DNA of 64,000 nt from Geosporobacter subterraneus DSM 17957 (lineage in GTDB: Bacteria; Bacillota; Clostridia; Peptostreptococcales; Thermotaleaceae): assembly GCF_900142145.1 (NCBI RefSeq), contig NZ_FQZV01000019.1:1-64000 (forward strand), read 5' to 3'. The translations under genes and the position numbers were made by a program. The notes below the pieces were generated by a model. It worked only from the letters and a program-made list of their open reading frames with translations. It was not told the origin of the DNA and made no database searches. Of this stretch, positions 1 to 8,960 are shown in pieces; the stretch's first letter is position 1; every line of letters starts with the position of its first letter.

Positions 1-136
1 ATGGGATATACTAATCATATCAGACGCCTCCTAGGGTATTGGTTTGTCATAGGATTAGTATTCCTAGGATTTAGGTGTCTGATTTTGTTATTTTATGGAA
101 TTGTTTTTAAATCACTACATCACTTGTAAAGTGGTG
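1..136. repeat. Hairpin-bearing intergenic repeat, copy 1
   Basis: This copy differs from positions 23769-23904 at only two of 136 positions (60 and 122), and its core recurs at 9510-9606. The core is an imperfect palindrome: TCAGACGCCT and CCTAGG near 19-35 pair with CCTAGG and AGGTGTCTGA near 63-82. This gives a stem of about 16 bp with a 3-nt bulge and a loop of about 27 nt, followed by a T-rich stretch. It lies 124 bp upstream of the LuxR-type gene. It may extend left beyond the window. It could be a miniature mobile element or a conserved RNA terminator. Confidence 0.85.
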
Positions 137-259
137 GAGGATTATTGTAGTGGACTAATATCACTAGATTACATATGCAAAAATAGACTCTTATGCTAAA
201 ATGATATATAATACTTAGCTCTTTAAAATCAAAGTTCTGAGAAAGGAGCACATTAAAGT

Positions 260-1678
260 ATGAGTATATCAATCATGAAATTTGATTTAAATCAGAGAAC
301 ATTGTCCTCTTTGTGTTTTTGCCTGTTCTCCTGCTGGTTATTATCAGTTCCTTTTGAAGGACAGGTACTATATACCCTTATGGAAAACTCAAAAATCCAT
401 GGGATCACACATAATATATTAGCTGTATTTGCAAACTTTGCGGGCTTATTTACAAGTGGTTTTTTTATTAAAGAACAAATTGCAGCAAAAATGACCATGA
501 TTACATCAACTGTTGTATGTATCGCTGGAAGCTTTATTTTTTATCTCCCATTTTCTAGGCTGTGGTATATTTCCATTTTTTTTGTGGCGTTTTTTTCTGG
601 ACTTTTTGTAGCTAGTTGGGGATTTTATCTTAAAAACTATTCACCAGCAGGGGAACGGCTTAGAACTATAGCAGATGTGCTGATTTGTTCCAATGTCCTA
701 ATGATATTCATCAATGTAATGGCTGTTAATGTATCGGGTCTGGCTGCTCTTACATTATCAATTGGAGCTCTTCTCAGCTCGCTTCTTTTATCATTCAGGT
801 TAGAAGCCAAGACTGACGTGAGGTTATCTAAGAAAGCTTTAGAGGCTTTGCCTGACAATATTCCAAGCATTTTAAATCCACTCCTGTTTTTGTGCTTGTT
901 CATTTTAATTATTACGATAAATTCCGGACTCATGTATCAAGTTGTGAATCCTGCCTTTGAACATCTTTCGCTGCTAACAAGCTATTATTGGGCAGTACCC
1001 TATATTCTTGCTCTTCTGCTTCTCAGAAATTTACCTTCTAAAATTAATAAAGCCTATGTATTATATATTGCACTGACAATGATTGGACTTTCATTCATCT
1101 TATTTATGGGGCTTAACAGATCGGTTTTAAGCTACCTATTAATAAATACACTGATGATGGGAGCCTTTGGTGTATGTGATTTATTTTGGTGGAGTATTCT
1201 AGGTAGTTTTTTTGATTATTGGAAGAATCCTGTTCAGATATTTGGAATAGGACTATCCATGAATGTATTAGGGATACTTATTGGAGGGATCGCAGGCAGT
1301 AACATAGTTACCTTTGAACGAGGTTATTTTAAAGCTTCTATTATAGCATTGGTGATTATTTTTATAATAATTATACTATTACCTATATTGAATAATAAGC
1401 TTAGCCGGCTGTTAAAAAATCATGTCTTTTTAGTTGAATTTGCCAGCATGATAGAAAGTGAGAGGAAAAGAATTATAGATGATTTTAAAGTATATAAACA
1501 GCTTACAGAAAGAGAAACTCAAATTGTGGAACTTTTATTGCGAGGGTATACCTATAAGGCTGTATCGGAAAGCTTGGTTATTAGTGAAAATACAATGAAA
1601 TATCATGTGAAAAACATATATCAAAAGTTGAATATTAACAGTAAAATGGAGTTGATTAAAATTTTTGCTGAAAACTAA
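260..1678 (+). CDS. LuxR-type transcriptional regulator with a multi-pass membrane N-terminus
   Basis: This 472-residue protein has about a dozen hydrophobic segments over residues 15-385, laid out like a major facilitator-type domain. A C-terminal LuxR/GerE helix-turn-helix covers roughly residues 410-470 and carries the family signature LTERETQIVELLLRGYTYK and then SENTMKYHVKNIYQKL. Such fusions are known as membrane-anchored LuxR regulators in Clostridia and Actinobacteria, with ligands mostly unknown. It probably senses a membrane or small-molecule signal and binds DNA through the cytoplasmic HTH. GGAG at 244-247 precedes the ATG by 12 nt. The gene stands alone and ends before a hairpin terminator. 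Confidence 0.85.
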   Translation: MSISIMKFDLNQRTLSSLCFCLFSCWLLSVPFEGQVLYTLMENSKIHGITHNILAVFANFAGLFTSGFFIKEQIAAKMTMITSTVVCIAGSFIFYLPFSRLWYISIFFVAFFSGLFVASWGFYLKNYSPAGERLRTIADVLICSNVLMIFINVMAVNVSGLAALTLSIGALLSSLLLSFRLEAKTDVRLSKKALEALPDNIPSILNPLLFLCLFILIITINSGLMYQVVNPAFEHLSLLTSYYWAVPYILALLLLRNLPSKINKAYVLYIALTMIGLSFILFMGLNRSVLSYLLINTLMMGAFGVCDLFWWSILGSFFDYWKNPVQIFGIGLSMNVLGILIGGIAGSNIVTFERGYFKASIIALVIIFIIIILLPILNNKLSRLLKNHVFLVEFASMIESERKRIIDDFKVYKQLTERETQIVELLLRGYTYKAVSESLVISENTMKYHVKNIYQKLNINSKMELIKIFAEN

Positions 1679-1690
1679 AATGGTATAAAG

Positions 1691-1720
1691 AAAAACCTGG
1701 GATAATTGTCCTGGGTTTTT
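1691..1720 (+). terminator. Rho-independent terminator after the LuxR-type gene
   Basis: AAAAACC and GGTTTTT arms surround a partly paired centre. The structure starts 12 bp past the stop codon of the LuxR-type gene and is followed by more T residues. Confidence 0.65.
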
Positions 1721-1877
1721 CTAGTTTTTGTTTCTAAATTAGGCCCTACCCTTTTTGTGTGGGGTTATTTATAGCTAAAACTACCCCTTTTATGTGTTAT
1801 CTCATGATTCTAAAACAGATATATTTTGATTATGAAGATTATCTGATAAATGGAAAATCACACAAGGGAGGAATTCC

Positions 1878-2291
1878 ATGCCGCATTTAATAGTGGGAAT
1901 TTTACTGTCAATAATCATCGTTATTTCAGGATGGCTTATATACTTTTACAACAGTATTACAAATAAGAAATCGAGGATTGAGATCGAGGGGGAACAATTA
2001 AATATGCTTCTGAATAATAGAGCCGAGTTAATCAGGTTAATTAAGATTAGCGAGCACTATAAATATCTTAGTTCAGATGAGGATTTTGTCAAACTGAAGC
2101 AACGATTTGCAAGACTTGAGGAAAAACTGGAAGAGTCCATTCAACTTTATAATAATGCAGTTACTATATACAATAAGTTTATTTTAACATTTCCTAACAA
2201 TACGGCAGCAGTGATCATTGGTATAAAAGAGCTGCCTTATTTTAATGATGAGCTAAAAACATCCATAATTTATGAAGGAGGGAGAATATGA
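1878..2291 (+). CDS. LemA-family membrane protein (short)
   Basis: This 137-residue protein has one N-terminal membrane segment (about 4-26), then a helical, charged region. It ends with the LemA-like signature YNNAVTIYNKFILTFPNN at about residues 91-108. LemA proteins are normally about 185 residues, with a short N-terminal segment and a four-helix domain whose last helix carries this YN-x-yN-fP motif. The ATGA overlap with the next gene (2288-2291) implies translational coupling to the SLH surface protein. The family has no settled biochemical role; an envelope-associated role is inferred. GGGAGG precedes the start. Confidence 0.7.
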   Translation: MPHLIVGILLSIIIVISGWLIYFYNSITNKKSRIEIEGEQLNMLLNNRAELIRLIKISEHYKYLSSDEDFVKLKQRFARLEEKLEESIQLYNNAVTIYNKFILTFPNNTAAVIIGIKELPYFNDELKTSIIYEGGRI

Positions 2292-5200
2292 AAAAAGCAG
2301 CTGTAAGAAAAAGTATTATTTTCATCCTTGTTTTTGTCATGCTGATATCCATGACTTCTGGTGTAGGATTGGCGCAAAGCAATGACATTGACAATCACTG
2401 GGCTGGGGAGATTATTCAAAAATGGATAGAGCAAAGGCTTGCCACTGGATATCCTGATAATAGCTTTAAGCCTAATAATCCCATAACCAGGGCAGAATTT
2501 ATGGTTCTTGCCAACAAGGCCTTTGGGTTTACAGCAGAAACCTCTGCCCAGTATAGTGATGTAAAGAACACAGACTGGTTTTCAGAAGATGTAAAGAAAG
2601 CAGCAGCAGCAGGATATATAGGAGGATACCCTGATGGTTCAATAAAACCTAAAAACCCCATCAGCCGCCAGGAGGCTGCTGTCATGGTAGCTAACATTAT
2701 GAACCTGACAGAGGATTCAAAGGAAGCAGATCAATTGACCGATTCAGAAAAGATACCAGATTGGAGTAAAGGTCAAGTGGGTGCAGTAGTAGGAAAAGGA
2801 TATATGTCAGGTTATCCTGATGGAAGCTTCAAGGCAGGCATACCTATTACAAGAGCAGAAGCTATTGTGACACTGAACAAAGCAATGATGGAAAAGTTTA
2901 ATGTTTTACAGGATATACTTATAATCGATAAGAGTGGGGTTTATGGTAATTTAATGGACACAGAAGTCATCGATAAAGATGTAATGATTAAAGCGGAGGG
3001 TGTTACCCTGCAAAACATGATAATTAAAAGAAGTCTTATCATAGGAGAAGAAGTTGGTGATGGTGAAGTATATCTGAAAAATGTTGAGGTTGAAGGAGAT
3101 ACCTTTATCCGTGGAGGCGGAGCTGACAGTGTAGAAATTGATGGAGGTAAATATAAAAGAATTATTATTCAAAAGGTAAAGGGTGGTATACGTATTATAG
3201 CCATTGGTGCTAAAGGTACAGATGTTATTATAGAACCTGAAACTGAAGATAATAAAGTAATATTAAAGGGTTCTTTTGAAAATGTTACTGTAAGGGCTAA
3301 AGGAGTTAGCATTACTACTCAAGGCGAAACAACAATAGGCAGATTGACCATAGATAAGAAGGCTGAAGGTACAGTAATTACAACTTCTAGAGAAACAATT
3401 GTTGAAGAAGCAGTGATTCATATGAAGGCAAAGTTTAATAATGAAGGCAGAATAAAGAAAGCAACTGGGGATGTGGCAAGAGATTCAAGCTATGATACAA
3501 ACCTGCCTGAGAACCTCATACCAACCTCTGGCGGCGGTGGTGGTGGCGGCGGTGGGTCAACAGTGCAACAGGTTGCCACACCTGCAGCTAACCCAGGAGC
3601 TGGAGCTGTAGCAGGGGGCACAGAAATTACTTTAACTACCACTACAGCCGGTGCATCCATTTATTATTCATTGGATGGCAGTACCCCCACTGCTTCCAGT
3701 ACTCTGTATGAAGGTGCAATAACCATAACAGAGTCAGTTACAATAAAGGCAATTGCCGTTAAGGCTGGAATGACAAACAGTAATGTACTGACTGCTGTTT
3801 ATACAATAGTTCCTGAAACACTATCTGATTTTGCTGGTGGGTCAGGAACTGAGGCTGATCCGTACAAAGTAGCTACAGCAGGGCAATTGGATAAAGTGAG
3901 GAACTATTTAGATAAGCATTTTATACAGGTGGCAGATATAGACTTAGGGGTTGCTCCATGGAATGAGGGAGAAGGATGGCAGCCCATAAGTGATTTTAGC
4001 AACAGATTCACAGGTACTTATGATGGGAATGGATTTACAATCAGTAATCTAACTATAAATCGCTCTGAAATGTACCAGGCTCTATTTGGATACTTAGCAC
4101 CTGAGGGAATTGTTAGGAATATTGGACTAGACAATGTGAATATAACAGGAAACTCATTTGTGGCCGCCCTAGTATCGTTTAATGAAGGGAGCATCCTTAA
4201 TTGCTATTCTGAAGGAAGCGTTAGTGCCAATAATAACATGGGCGGCTTAGTAGGTCAAAGCAATGGCGAAATCGCCGGCTGCTATACAGAAGGATTAGTA
4301 AAGGGATTAGATAATAATTACAATAACTACTATTTTGGTGGTCTTGTAGGAAGAACGAATGGAGCAATCATAGAAAACTGCTACTCTACGGCAGAAGTAC
4401 AGGGAGATAGAAATGTAGGAGGACTTGTAGGATTGCATTTTAGTAGTACCGTCAAAAATTGTTATGCTATGGGATCTGTTACAGGGAGTAGTGAATTAGG
4501 TGGCTTAATTGGAAATAATAACACAGGAGTAATTACAAATAGTTTTTATAATTACGAGACCACAGGTCAATGGGGAGACGGAACCTACAAAACAACAGAA
4601 GAAATGATGGCACAGGGTACATATGAAGACTGGGAATTTGGTTCGACCTGGGGACTAAACCCAGAAGTAAATAATGGATATCCTTTTCTGATGTGGCAGG
4701 GCTATGAGCATGTACCTGAGTTTGCAGGGGGTTCAGGGACTCTGGGGGACCCTTATGAAATTGCAACAGTGGAGCATCTAAACAATGTGCGCAAATATCT
4801 TGATAAGCATTATAGACAAATAGAAGACATAGACCTGAATGATTATGTGAGTGAAAATGGCGCAGGGTATCATGGTGGGAATGGCTGGAAGCCCATTGGA
4901 AATTATAACAACCCATTTACAGGAAGCTTTGATGGTAATAGCAAAACCATTTCAAATCTGACAATAAATCGACCGGATTTCAATCTATATGAACGGTATA
5001 CGGGATTGTTTGGATTAACAGGTGAGGAAGCTGTTCTAGAGAACATAACTTTAAACACAGCTCAAGCTTTTGGTAATGACTATACAGGGGCTTTAGTTGG
5101 CAATAACAATGGTTTAATAGAGAACTGTGCTGCATTAAATGTGGAAGTTACTGGTTCCATGTATATCGGCGGCTTAGCAGGAATCAGCACAGGCATAATA

Positions 5201-7312
5201 GATAACTGCTTTTCTAGTGGTATAGTAATGGGAAGAGGATCTAGAATAGGGGGCTTAGTAGGAGATAATAGTAAGAGTCTCACAAGTTCAGCAGAGATCA
5301 AAAATAGCTTTAGCACAGCAACAGTGAAGAACATAGAAGGAGAAACCGATGTTTATAATGTGGGCGGCTTAGTGGGGTACAATAGTGGAGGAACCATTTT
5401 TAACTGCTATGCCACAGGCAATGTGTCAGGTCATGAGGAAATAGGCGGACTGGTAGGAGAAAATTGGAGCGGAGTAATAGAGCAGTGTTATGCCACAGGA
5501 AATGTAACCGGTTCACCTGATGGAAGTTCTAGTAGTTATTATGTTGGGGGCTTGGTAGGAGAAAGTGGGTATAACTCTGAAATTATTAGATCATATGCTA
5601 CAGGAGCTGTATTAGGGCAGCGGAATGTAGGAGGCTTAGTAGGATCCTTAAGCAGTGGAGGTGGCATAGAAGACAGCTACTCTTTAGGGCAAGTATCCGG
5701 AGTAGAGCATGTGGGAGGCCTGGTAGGAAGAGCATCTGGCAGCATTGTAAACACCTATGCAAAAGGGGCAGTATCAGGATCTAGTTATTTAGGAGGTCTT
5801 GCTGGCTATCTTGATGATTGGGGAAGTGTTATAAGCAGTTACTATGATAAAGATACAACAGGCAAAACAGATACAGAAAAAGGTGTACCAAAATCGTCAG
5901 AAGAGATGAAAGAGAATACAACATTTGTTGACTGGGAATTTGACAGTATTTGGGGAATCAATCCAGATGAAAATGATGGATATCCGTTCTTAAGATGGCA
6001 GGGTTATACTCATGTACCTCCCATATTACCAACCATAGCCAGTATTAGTGCCGTAGGAAACGTAGAAGTGGACTATGGTACAAGTGAGGCAGATGCAAAG
6101 GCAGCACTGGCAGGAACAACAACCATAACAGATAGTGATGGAGGAAGTCATACAGTAAGCTTAAGCTGGAGTATTGAAGACTACGATGGCAATACAGCCG
6201 GAGACTATACAGCCACAGGAAGCTTCAGCTTACCATCAGGAGTAGGGCAAACCGATCCAGCAACACTGCTGGAGGTAACAGCAACCGTAACTGTGAAGGA
6301 AGAGGTTGTATTGAGTCCCATAGGTGATATGCTTCATGCAGCTTCAGGACCTGATTTTGTTGGAGTAATTTATACAAATTCAGGAACAATTTATTATAGT
6401 GAAAATAAAAATGGAGTTTGGAGTAGTGAAGAAGAAGTTGGGAGTGGTACAGATGGAAGAATAGCTATTGATTCATCAGGGAATGCCCATATTGTCTATA
6501 CAACATCTGGAAAAATAGGATATAAGGTGTTTGATGGAAGTTCATGGATTGAAGAGGTATTCATAGAAAGTAATGATGAAGGTGCATGTTCTAAACCTGA
6601 CATTGCAGTAGACACTGATGGGTATGCACATATTACTTATACAGATACGAAGGGTTATAACTATGGACTTTGGGATTATGAAGATATCATGTATGCTAAC
6701 AATACAAGCGGAAGTTTTAATAAAGAAGTAATTGCTTATGGATACAGAGATAATTCAACAACTCCTTGGTTTATTTTTAGGTACTTAAAGGGTTCATTCA
6801 TTACTGTTAATTCAAATGGAGAATATATGATCACTTACCATGAGTACCAGCAATATAGAGATTCAGGAATGCCAGCAGTAACATCTCATTATTATGGGGT
6901 AAACGCTAAGTCAGGCACTGCCAATGGTGACAGTACAACCTATTCAGCTACGGCTAATGATACGGTTGATCTATTTGATTTAGCGGCATACGGAAATACA
7001 ATAGTCGTTCTATATAATCAATCTGGATTCAAAACATCAGTATTAAGTGAAAGTGGAGGTGCAATCAGCTTTGCAGATACTGTTAACCTGTCAGGTTCGT
7101 CGGTTTGCTCTATTGCAACTGATGGCATAGATATTGTGGTAGGCGGAAAATCCTCATCAAATCTAGAAATCCATTATAATGGAGCATCCCAGGTATATAA
7201 TGATGTAGTGGTAAAAGGGTCAGTGGTAGCAATAGTGAATCTTGGCGGAACATTCTATTCAGTATATACAGATAATGGCGACAGTAATATAAAGATGAGA
7301 GCAGTAGATTAA
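2288..7312 (+). CDS. Large SLH-anchored surface protein with GLUG repeats
   Basis: This 1674-residue secreted protein has a signal peptide at about 1-30 and three SLH domains at about 33-200 (motifs such as ITRAEF and ISRQEA). A beta-helix-like stretch covers about 205-395, then a poly-glycine linker (about 414-424) and a chitobiase/hexosaminidase C-terminal-type domain (about 430-505). Two homologous GLUG blocks follow (about 510-830 and 830-1260), rich in GGLVG and NCYATG motifs, then an Ig-like segment (about 1265-1355) and a beta-rich C-terminus. SLH domains bind pyruvylated secondary cell-wall polymer, so the protein should be displayed on the surface. GLUG repeats are typical of adhesins and surface-associated peptidases, but no catalytic site was recognised. 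The two GLUG blocks look like an internal duplication. Confidence 0.9.
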   Translation: MKKAAVRKSIIFILVFVMLISMTSGVGLAQSNDIDNHWAGEIIQKWIEQRLATGYPDNSFKPNNPITRAEFMVLANKAFGFTAETSAQYSDVKNTDWFSEDVKKAAAAGYIGGYPDGSIKPKNPISRQEAAVMVANIMNLTEDSKEADQLTDSEKIPDWSKGQVGAVVGKGYMSGYPDGSFKAGIPITRAEAIVTLNKAMMEKFNVLQDILIIDKSGVYGNLMDTEVIDKDVMIKAEGVTLQNMIIKRSLIIGEEVGDGEVYLKNVEVEGDTFIRGGGADSVEIDGGKYKRIIIQKVKGGIRIIAIGAKGTDVIIEPETEDNKVILKGSFENVTVRAKGVSITTQGETTIGRLTIDKKAEGTVITTSRETIVEEAVIHMKAKFNNEGRIKKATGDVARDSSYDTNLPENLIPTSGGGGGGGGGSTVQQVATPAANPGAGAVAGGTEITLTTTTAGASIYYSLDGSTPTASSTLYEGAITITESVTIKAIAVKAGMTNSNVLTAVYTIVPETLSDFAGGSGTEADPYKVATAGQLDKVRNYLDKHFIQVADIDLGVAPWNEGEGWQPISDFSNRFTGTYDGNGFTISNLTINRSEMYQALFGYLAPEGIVRNIGLDNVNITGNSFVAALVSFNEGSILNCYSEGSVSANNNMGGLVGQSNGEIAGCYTEGLVKGLDNNYNNYYFGGLVGRTNGAIIENCYSTAEVQGDRNVGGLVGLHFSSTVKNCYAMGSVTGSSELGGLIGNNNTGVITNSFYNYETTGQWGDGTYKTTEEMMAQGTYEDWEFGSTWGLNPEVNNGYPFLMWQGYEHVPEFAGGSGTLGDPYEIATVEHLNNVRKYLDKHYRQIEDIDLNDYVSENGAGYHGGNGWKPIGNYNNPFTGSFDGNSKTISNLTINRPDFNLYERYTGLFGLTGEEAVLENITLNTAQAFGNDYTGALVGNNNGLIENCAALNVEVTGSMYIGGLAGISTGIIDNCFSSGIVMGRGSRIGGLVGDNSKSLTSSAEIKNSFSTATVKNIEGETDVYNVGGLVGYNSGGTIFNCYATGNVSGHEEIGGLVGENWSGVIEQCYATGNVTGSPDGSSSSYYVGGLVGESGYNSEIIRSYATGAVLGQRNVGGLVGSLSSGGGIEDSYSLGQVSGVEHVGGLVGRASGSIVNTYAKGAVSGSSYLGGLAGYLDDWGSVISSYYDKDTTGKTDTEKGVPKSSEEMKENTTFVDWEFDSIWGINPDENDGYPFLRWQGYTHVPPILPTIASISAVGNVEVDYGTSEADAKAALAGTTTITDSDGGSHTVSLSWSIEDYDGNTAGDYTATGSFSLPSGVGQTDPATLLEVTATVTVKEEVVLSPIGDMLHAASGPDFVGVIYTNSGTIYYSENKNGVWSSEEEVGSGTDGRIAIDSSGNAHIVYTTSGKIGYKVFDGSSWIEEVFIESNDEGACSKPDIAVDTDGYAHITYTDTKGYNYGLWDYEDIMYANNTSGSFNKEVIAYGYRDNSTTPWFIFRYLKGSFITVNSNGEYMITYHEYQQYRDSGMPAVTSHYYGVNAKSGTANGDSTTYSATANDTVDLFDLAAYGNTIVVLYNQSGFKTSVLSESGGAISFADTVNLSGSSVCSIATDGIDIVVGGKSSSNLEIHYNGASQVYNDVVVKGSVVAIVNLGGTFYSVYTDNGDSNIKMRAVD

Positions 7313-7348
7313 CTATATGTTTGTAAACTCAACGTGTTAAAAAACTTA

Positions 7349-7395
7349 TAAACGGTTTGTGAGATCATTTTTGGTGATCAAGCAGACCGTTTTTA
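7349..7395 (+). terminator. Hairpin terminator after the SLH protein gene
   Basis: AAACGGT and ACCGTTT arms enclose a second small pairing (GATCA and TGATC), and the structure is followed by TTTT. It lies about 37 bp beyond the stop codon. The rest of the gap up to 7756 holds no gene and contains the AT-rich promoter and operator region described next. Confidence 0.7.
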
Positions 7396-7673
7396 ATTGT
7401 TTCCTCGGATTTTTAGGGTAAAGTAAGATCCTCATAGCATTCAGGATCACATGTACTTCGTACAAGTAAGTCTTCTTTTAAAATCTTTTATAAGGAAGAC
7501 TTTTTTCTTGTCAGGGTGCAGCTGTCATCCTGAGGTACGAAGGGTCTTACGTTTTTTTTCTGTTTATTCTCTCCTGTTTATTTCATAATCTACTCATTCA
7601 ATCTACTCGATCTACCACGATTATGTTTATTAATTAAATTATATTAAAAATATTAATTAAAACATTAAAAATA

Positions 7674-7714
7674 TTAATATTAATATTGACAATATTAATA
7701 TTAAGGAGTATTAT
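7674..7714 (+). promoter_or_regulatory. Promoter with a 31-bp palindromic operator over its -35 region
   Basis: TTGACA at 7686-7691 and TATTAT at 7709-7714 are separated by exactly 17 bp, a near-consensus SigA promoter. A perfect palindrome with 14-bp arms (TTAATATTAATATT and its complement) around GAC covers 7674-7704 and so overlaps the -35 box and the spacer. A repressor or alternative regulator of the yvl-like operon probably binds here. The DUF2089 protein encoded just downstream is one candidate, by inference only. Confidence 0.75.
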
Positions 7715-7756
7715 TTGATTAGATAAGGAAGATATTGTTTATAAGAAGGTGATAAA

Positions 7757-8164
7757 GTGAACTATAAAGCTCCGGGTCAATGCCCTATCTGCGGAGATGA
7801 GCTGAAAATTACAAGTCTAGGTTGTTCAACCTGTAAAACCAAATTGGAAGGACACTTTACCGGCTGTAAATTCTGCAGGCTTCCCGATGAACAGCTTGAA
7901 TTCATCGAGGTTTTTATAAAATGCCGCGGCAATATTAAAGATGTTGAGAAAGAACTGGGTATCTCTTACCCCACTGTACGGAATCGACTTGAAGGTGTAA
8001 TACAGGCTCTTGGATACAGCATTGATAAAACGGGAGACTATACAGAAGAACGTAAGAACTCCCAAATTACAAGTGAAAAAAGACAGTTAATACTTAATGC
8101 GTTGGAAAATGGAGAATTAAGCCCCCAGGAAGCGGCTCAGCAGCTTCGTAAATTAGGAAAATAA
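7757..8164 (+). CDS. DUF2089 family protein (zinc-ribbon plus HTH-like)
   Basis: This 135-residue protein has an N-terminal zinc-ribbon-like region with CPICG at about 8-12, CSTC at about 23-26 and CKFC at about 37-40. A helical segment with ELGISYPTVRNRLEGV at about 66-81 resembles a sigma-70 region 4-like HTH. This layout is that of DUF2089. A C-terminal helix (about 108-135) resembles the SHOCT-like N-terminus of the next gene product. It uses a GTG start behind GAAGGTGA. As the first gene of a cell-envelope-type operon it may be the local regulator; this is inferred. Confidence 0.8.
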   Translation: MNYKAPGQCPICGDELKITSLGCSTCKTKLEGHFTGCKFCRLPDEQLEFIEVFIKCRGNIKDVEKELGISYPTVRNRLEGVIQALGYSIDKTGDYTEERKNSQITSEKRQLILNALENGELSPQEAAQQLRKLGK

Positions 8165-8185
8165 ATAATATGGAGGATGGTTGTT

Positions 8186-8626
8186 ATGGAAAATGAAAAA
8201 CTAAAAATACTGGAAATGATTCAGGAAGGTAAAATTTCCTCAGGAGAAGGCCTAGAGCTACTTAACGCTCTTCAGGAGGCGGATAAACCTGAGAAAACTT
8301 TATCATTAAGTAAAACAAGTGCAAACATGAAAGAGCGTTTCTTAAGAGTGAGGGTAACAGGGGATGGGGCTCATGTTAAAAAAGTAGATGTAAACATACC
8401 ATTAAGTCTTCTAAAGGTTGCCTCAAAGTTTGTGAATATGGGCATAGGGATGGTTCCAAAGGAAGCAAAGGAACAAATGGAACAAAAAGGAATAGACATT
8501 TCAAAAATAGATTTTGATGAAATGGTACAGCTGATCGATCAGGGACTGTCCGATGGAAAGCTGGTGGATGTTGATGTAACTGACCCTGAACAGGGAAGAA
8601 TTCAGGTGGAAGTTTATGTTGACTAA
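8186..8626 (+). CDS. YvlB/LiaX-like N-terminal SHOCT-type domain protein
   Basis: This protein is about 146 residues. Its N-terminus, MENEKLKILEMIQEGKISS, is the short helical SHOCT-like domain found in YvlB and LiaX. The rest is a small alpha/beta region without the usual large DUF4097 adhesin-like beta-helix, so this is a shortened relative. I chose the ATG at 8186 over 8177 because GGAGG at 8172-8176 is correctly spaced only for 8186. In Bacillus yvlABCD and LiaX systems these proteins belong to envelope or antimicrobial-peptide stress responses, and the YvlD-like gene two places downstream supports the same role here. Confidence 0.75.
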   Translation: MENEKLKILEMIQEGKISSGEGLELLNALQEADKPEKTLSLSKTSANMKERFLRVRVTGDGAHVKKVDVNIPLSLLKVASKFVNMGIGMVPKEAKEQMEQKGIDISKIDFDEMVQLIDQGLSDGKLVDVDVTDPEQGRIQVEVYVD

Positions 8627-8945
8627 GTCAGCCTTAAGTAAAATAATGCTGATTAAAATCAAACATGGAAGAAAAATGAAGCTTACTATTCCTGTAGCCT
8701 TTATAGTCTTTGATGAAATGCTTGAAATAGCTGAAGATTGGCTGTGGGTTTTTGAAAGGTTGCACCCGGACTGGAACAAAAAATTACTGAAATGGAAATC
8801 GGATTACGTTCCGCTGAATAATTTTTCTCTAAGAGAGGCCTTTGAACTCATTCAGGAGCTATTCTATGAACTGCGTAAGCATAGAAGCTTTAAGCTGGTA
8901 GAGGTAGATACAAAAGAAATATATGTTGCAGTGGAATTTTTATAG
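8616..8945 (+). CDS. Hypothetical protein in the yvl-like operon
   Basis: I do not recognise a family for this 109-residue protein. It overlaps the preceding gene by 11 bp and ends 15 bp before the YvlD-like gene, so it is co-transcribed. It has a basic N-terminus (KIKHGRKMKL), a hydrophobic strand, a tryptophan-rich centre (EDWLWVFERLHPDWNKKLLKW) and a C-terminal strand-like segment. No membrane helix or signal peptide is evident. AGGTGG lies 6 nt before the ATG. It may be a soluble partner of the YvlB-like protein; no function is claimed. Confidence 0.65.
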   Translation: MLTKSALSKIMLIKIKHGRKMKLTIPVAFIVFDEMLEIAEDWLWVFERLHPDWNKKLLKWKSDYVPLNNFSLREAFELIQELFYELRKHRSFKLVEVDTKEIYVAVEFL

Positions 8946-8960
8946 GCGGGTGAAAAGAAC

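Noticed and set aside
1-136. Riboswitch upstream of the LuxR-type and ubiD-like genes
   Set aside because: The hairpin repeat did not match any riboswitch core I could recall (TPP, THF, purine, preQ1, ZTP, fluoride), and its third copy is not upstream of a clear gene.
4533-4916. Minus-strand open frame of 127 residues
   Set aside because: It lies entirely inside the SLH/GLUG gene; its low-complexity histidine- and leucine-rich composition is an antisense artefact.
4200-5800. Tandem DNA repeats or a CRISPR-like array in the GLUG region
   Set aside because: The periodicity is at the protein level only; nucleotide units diverge and have no constant spacer length.
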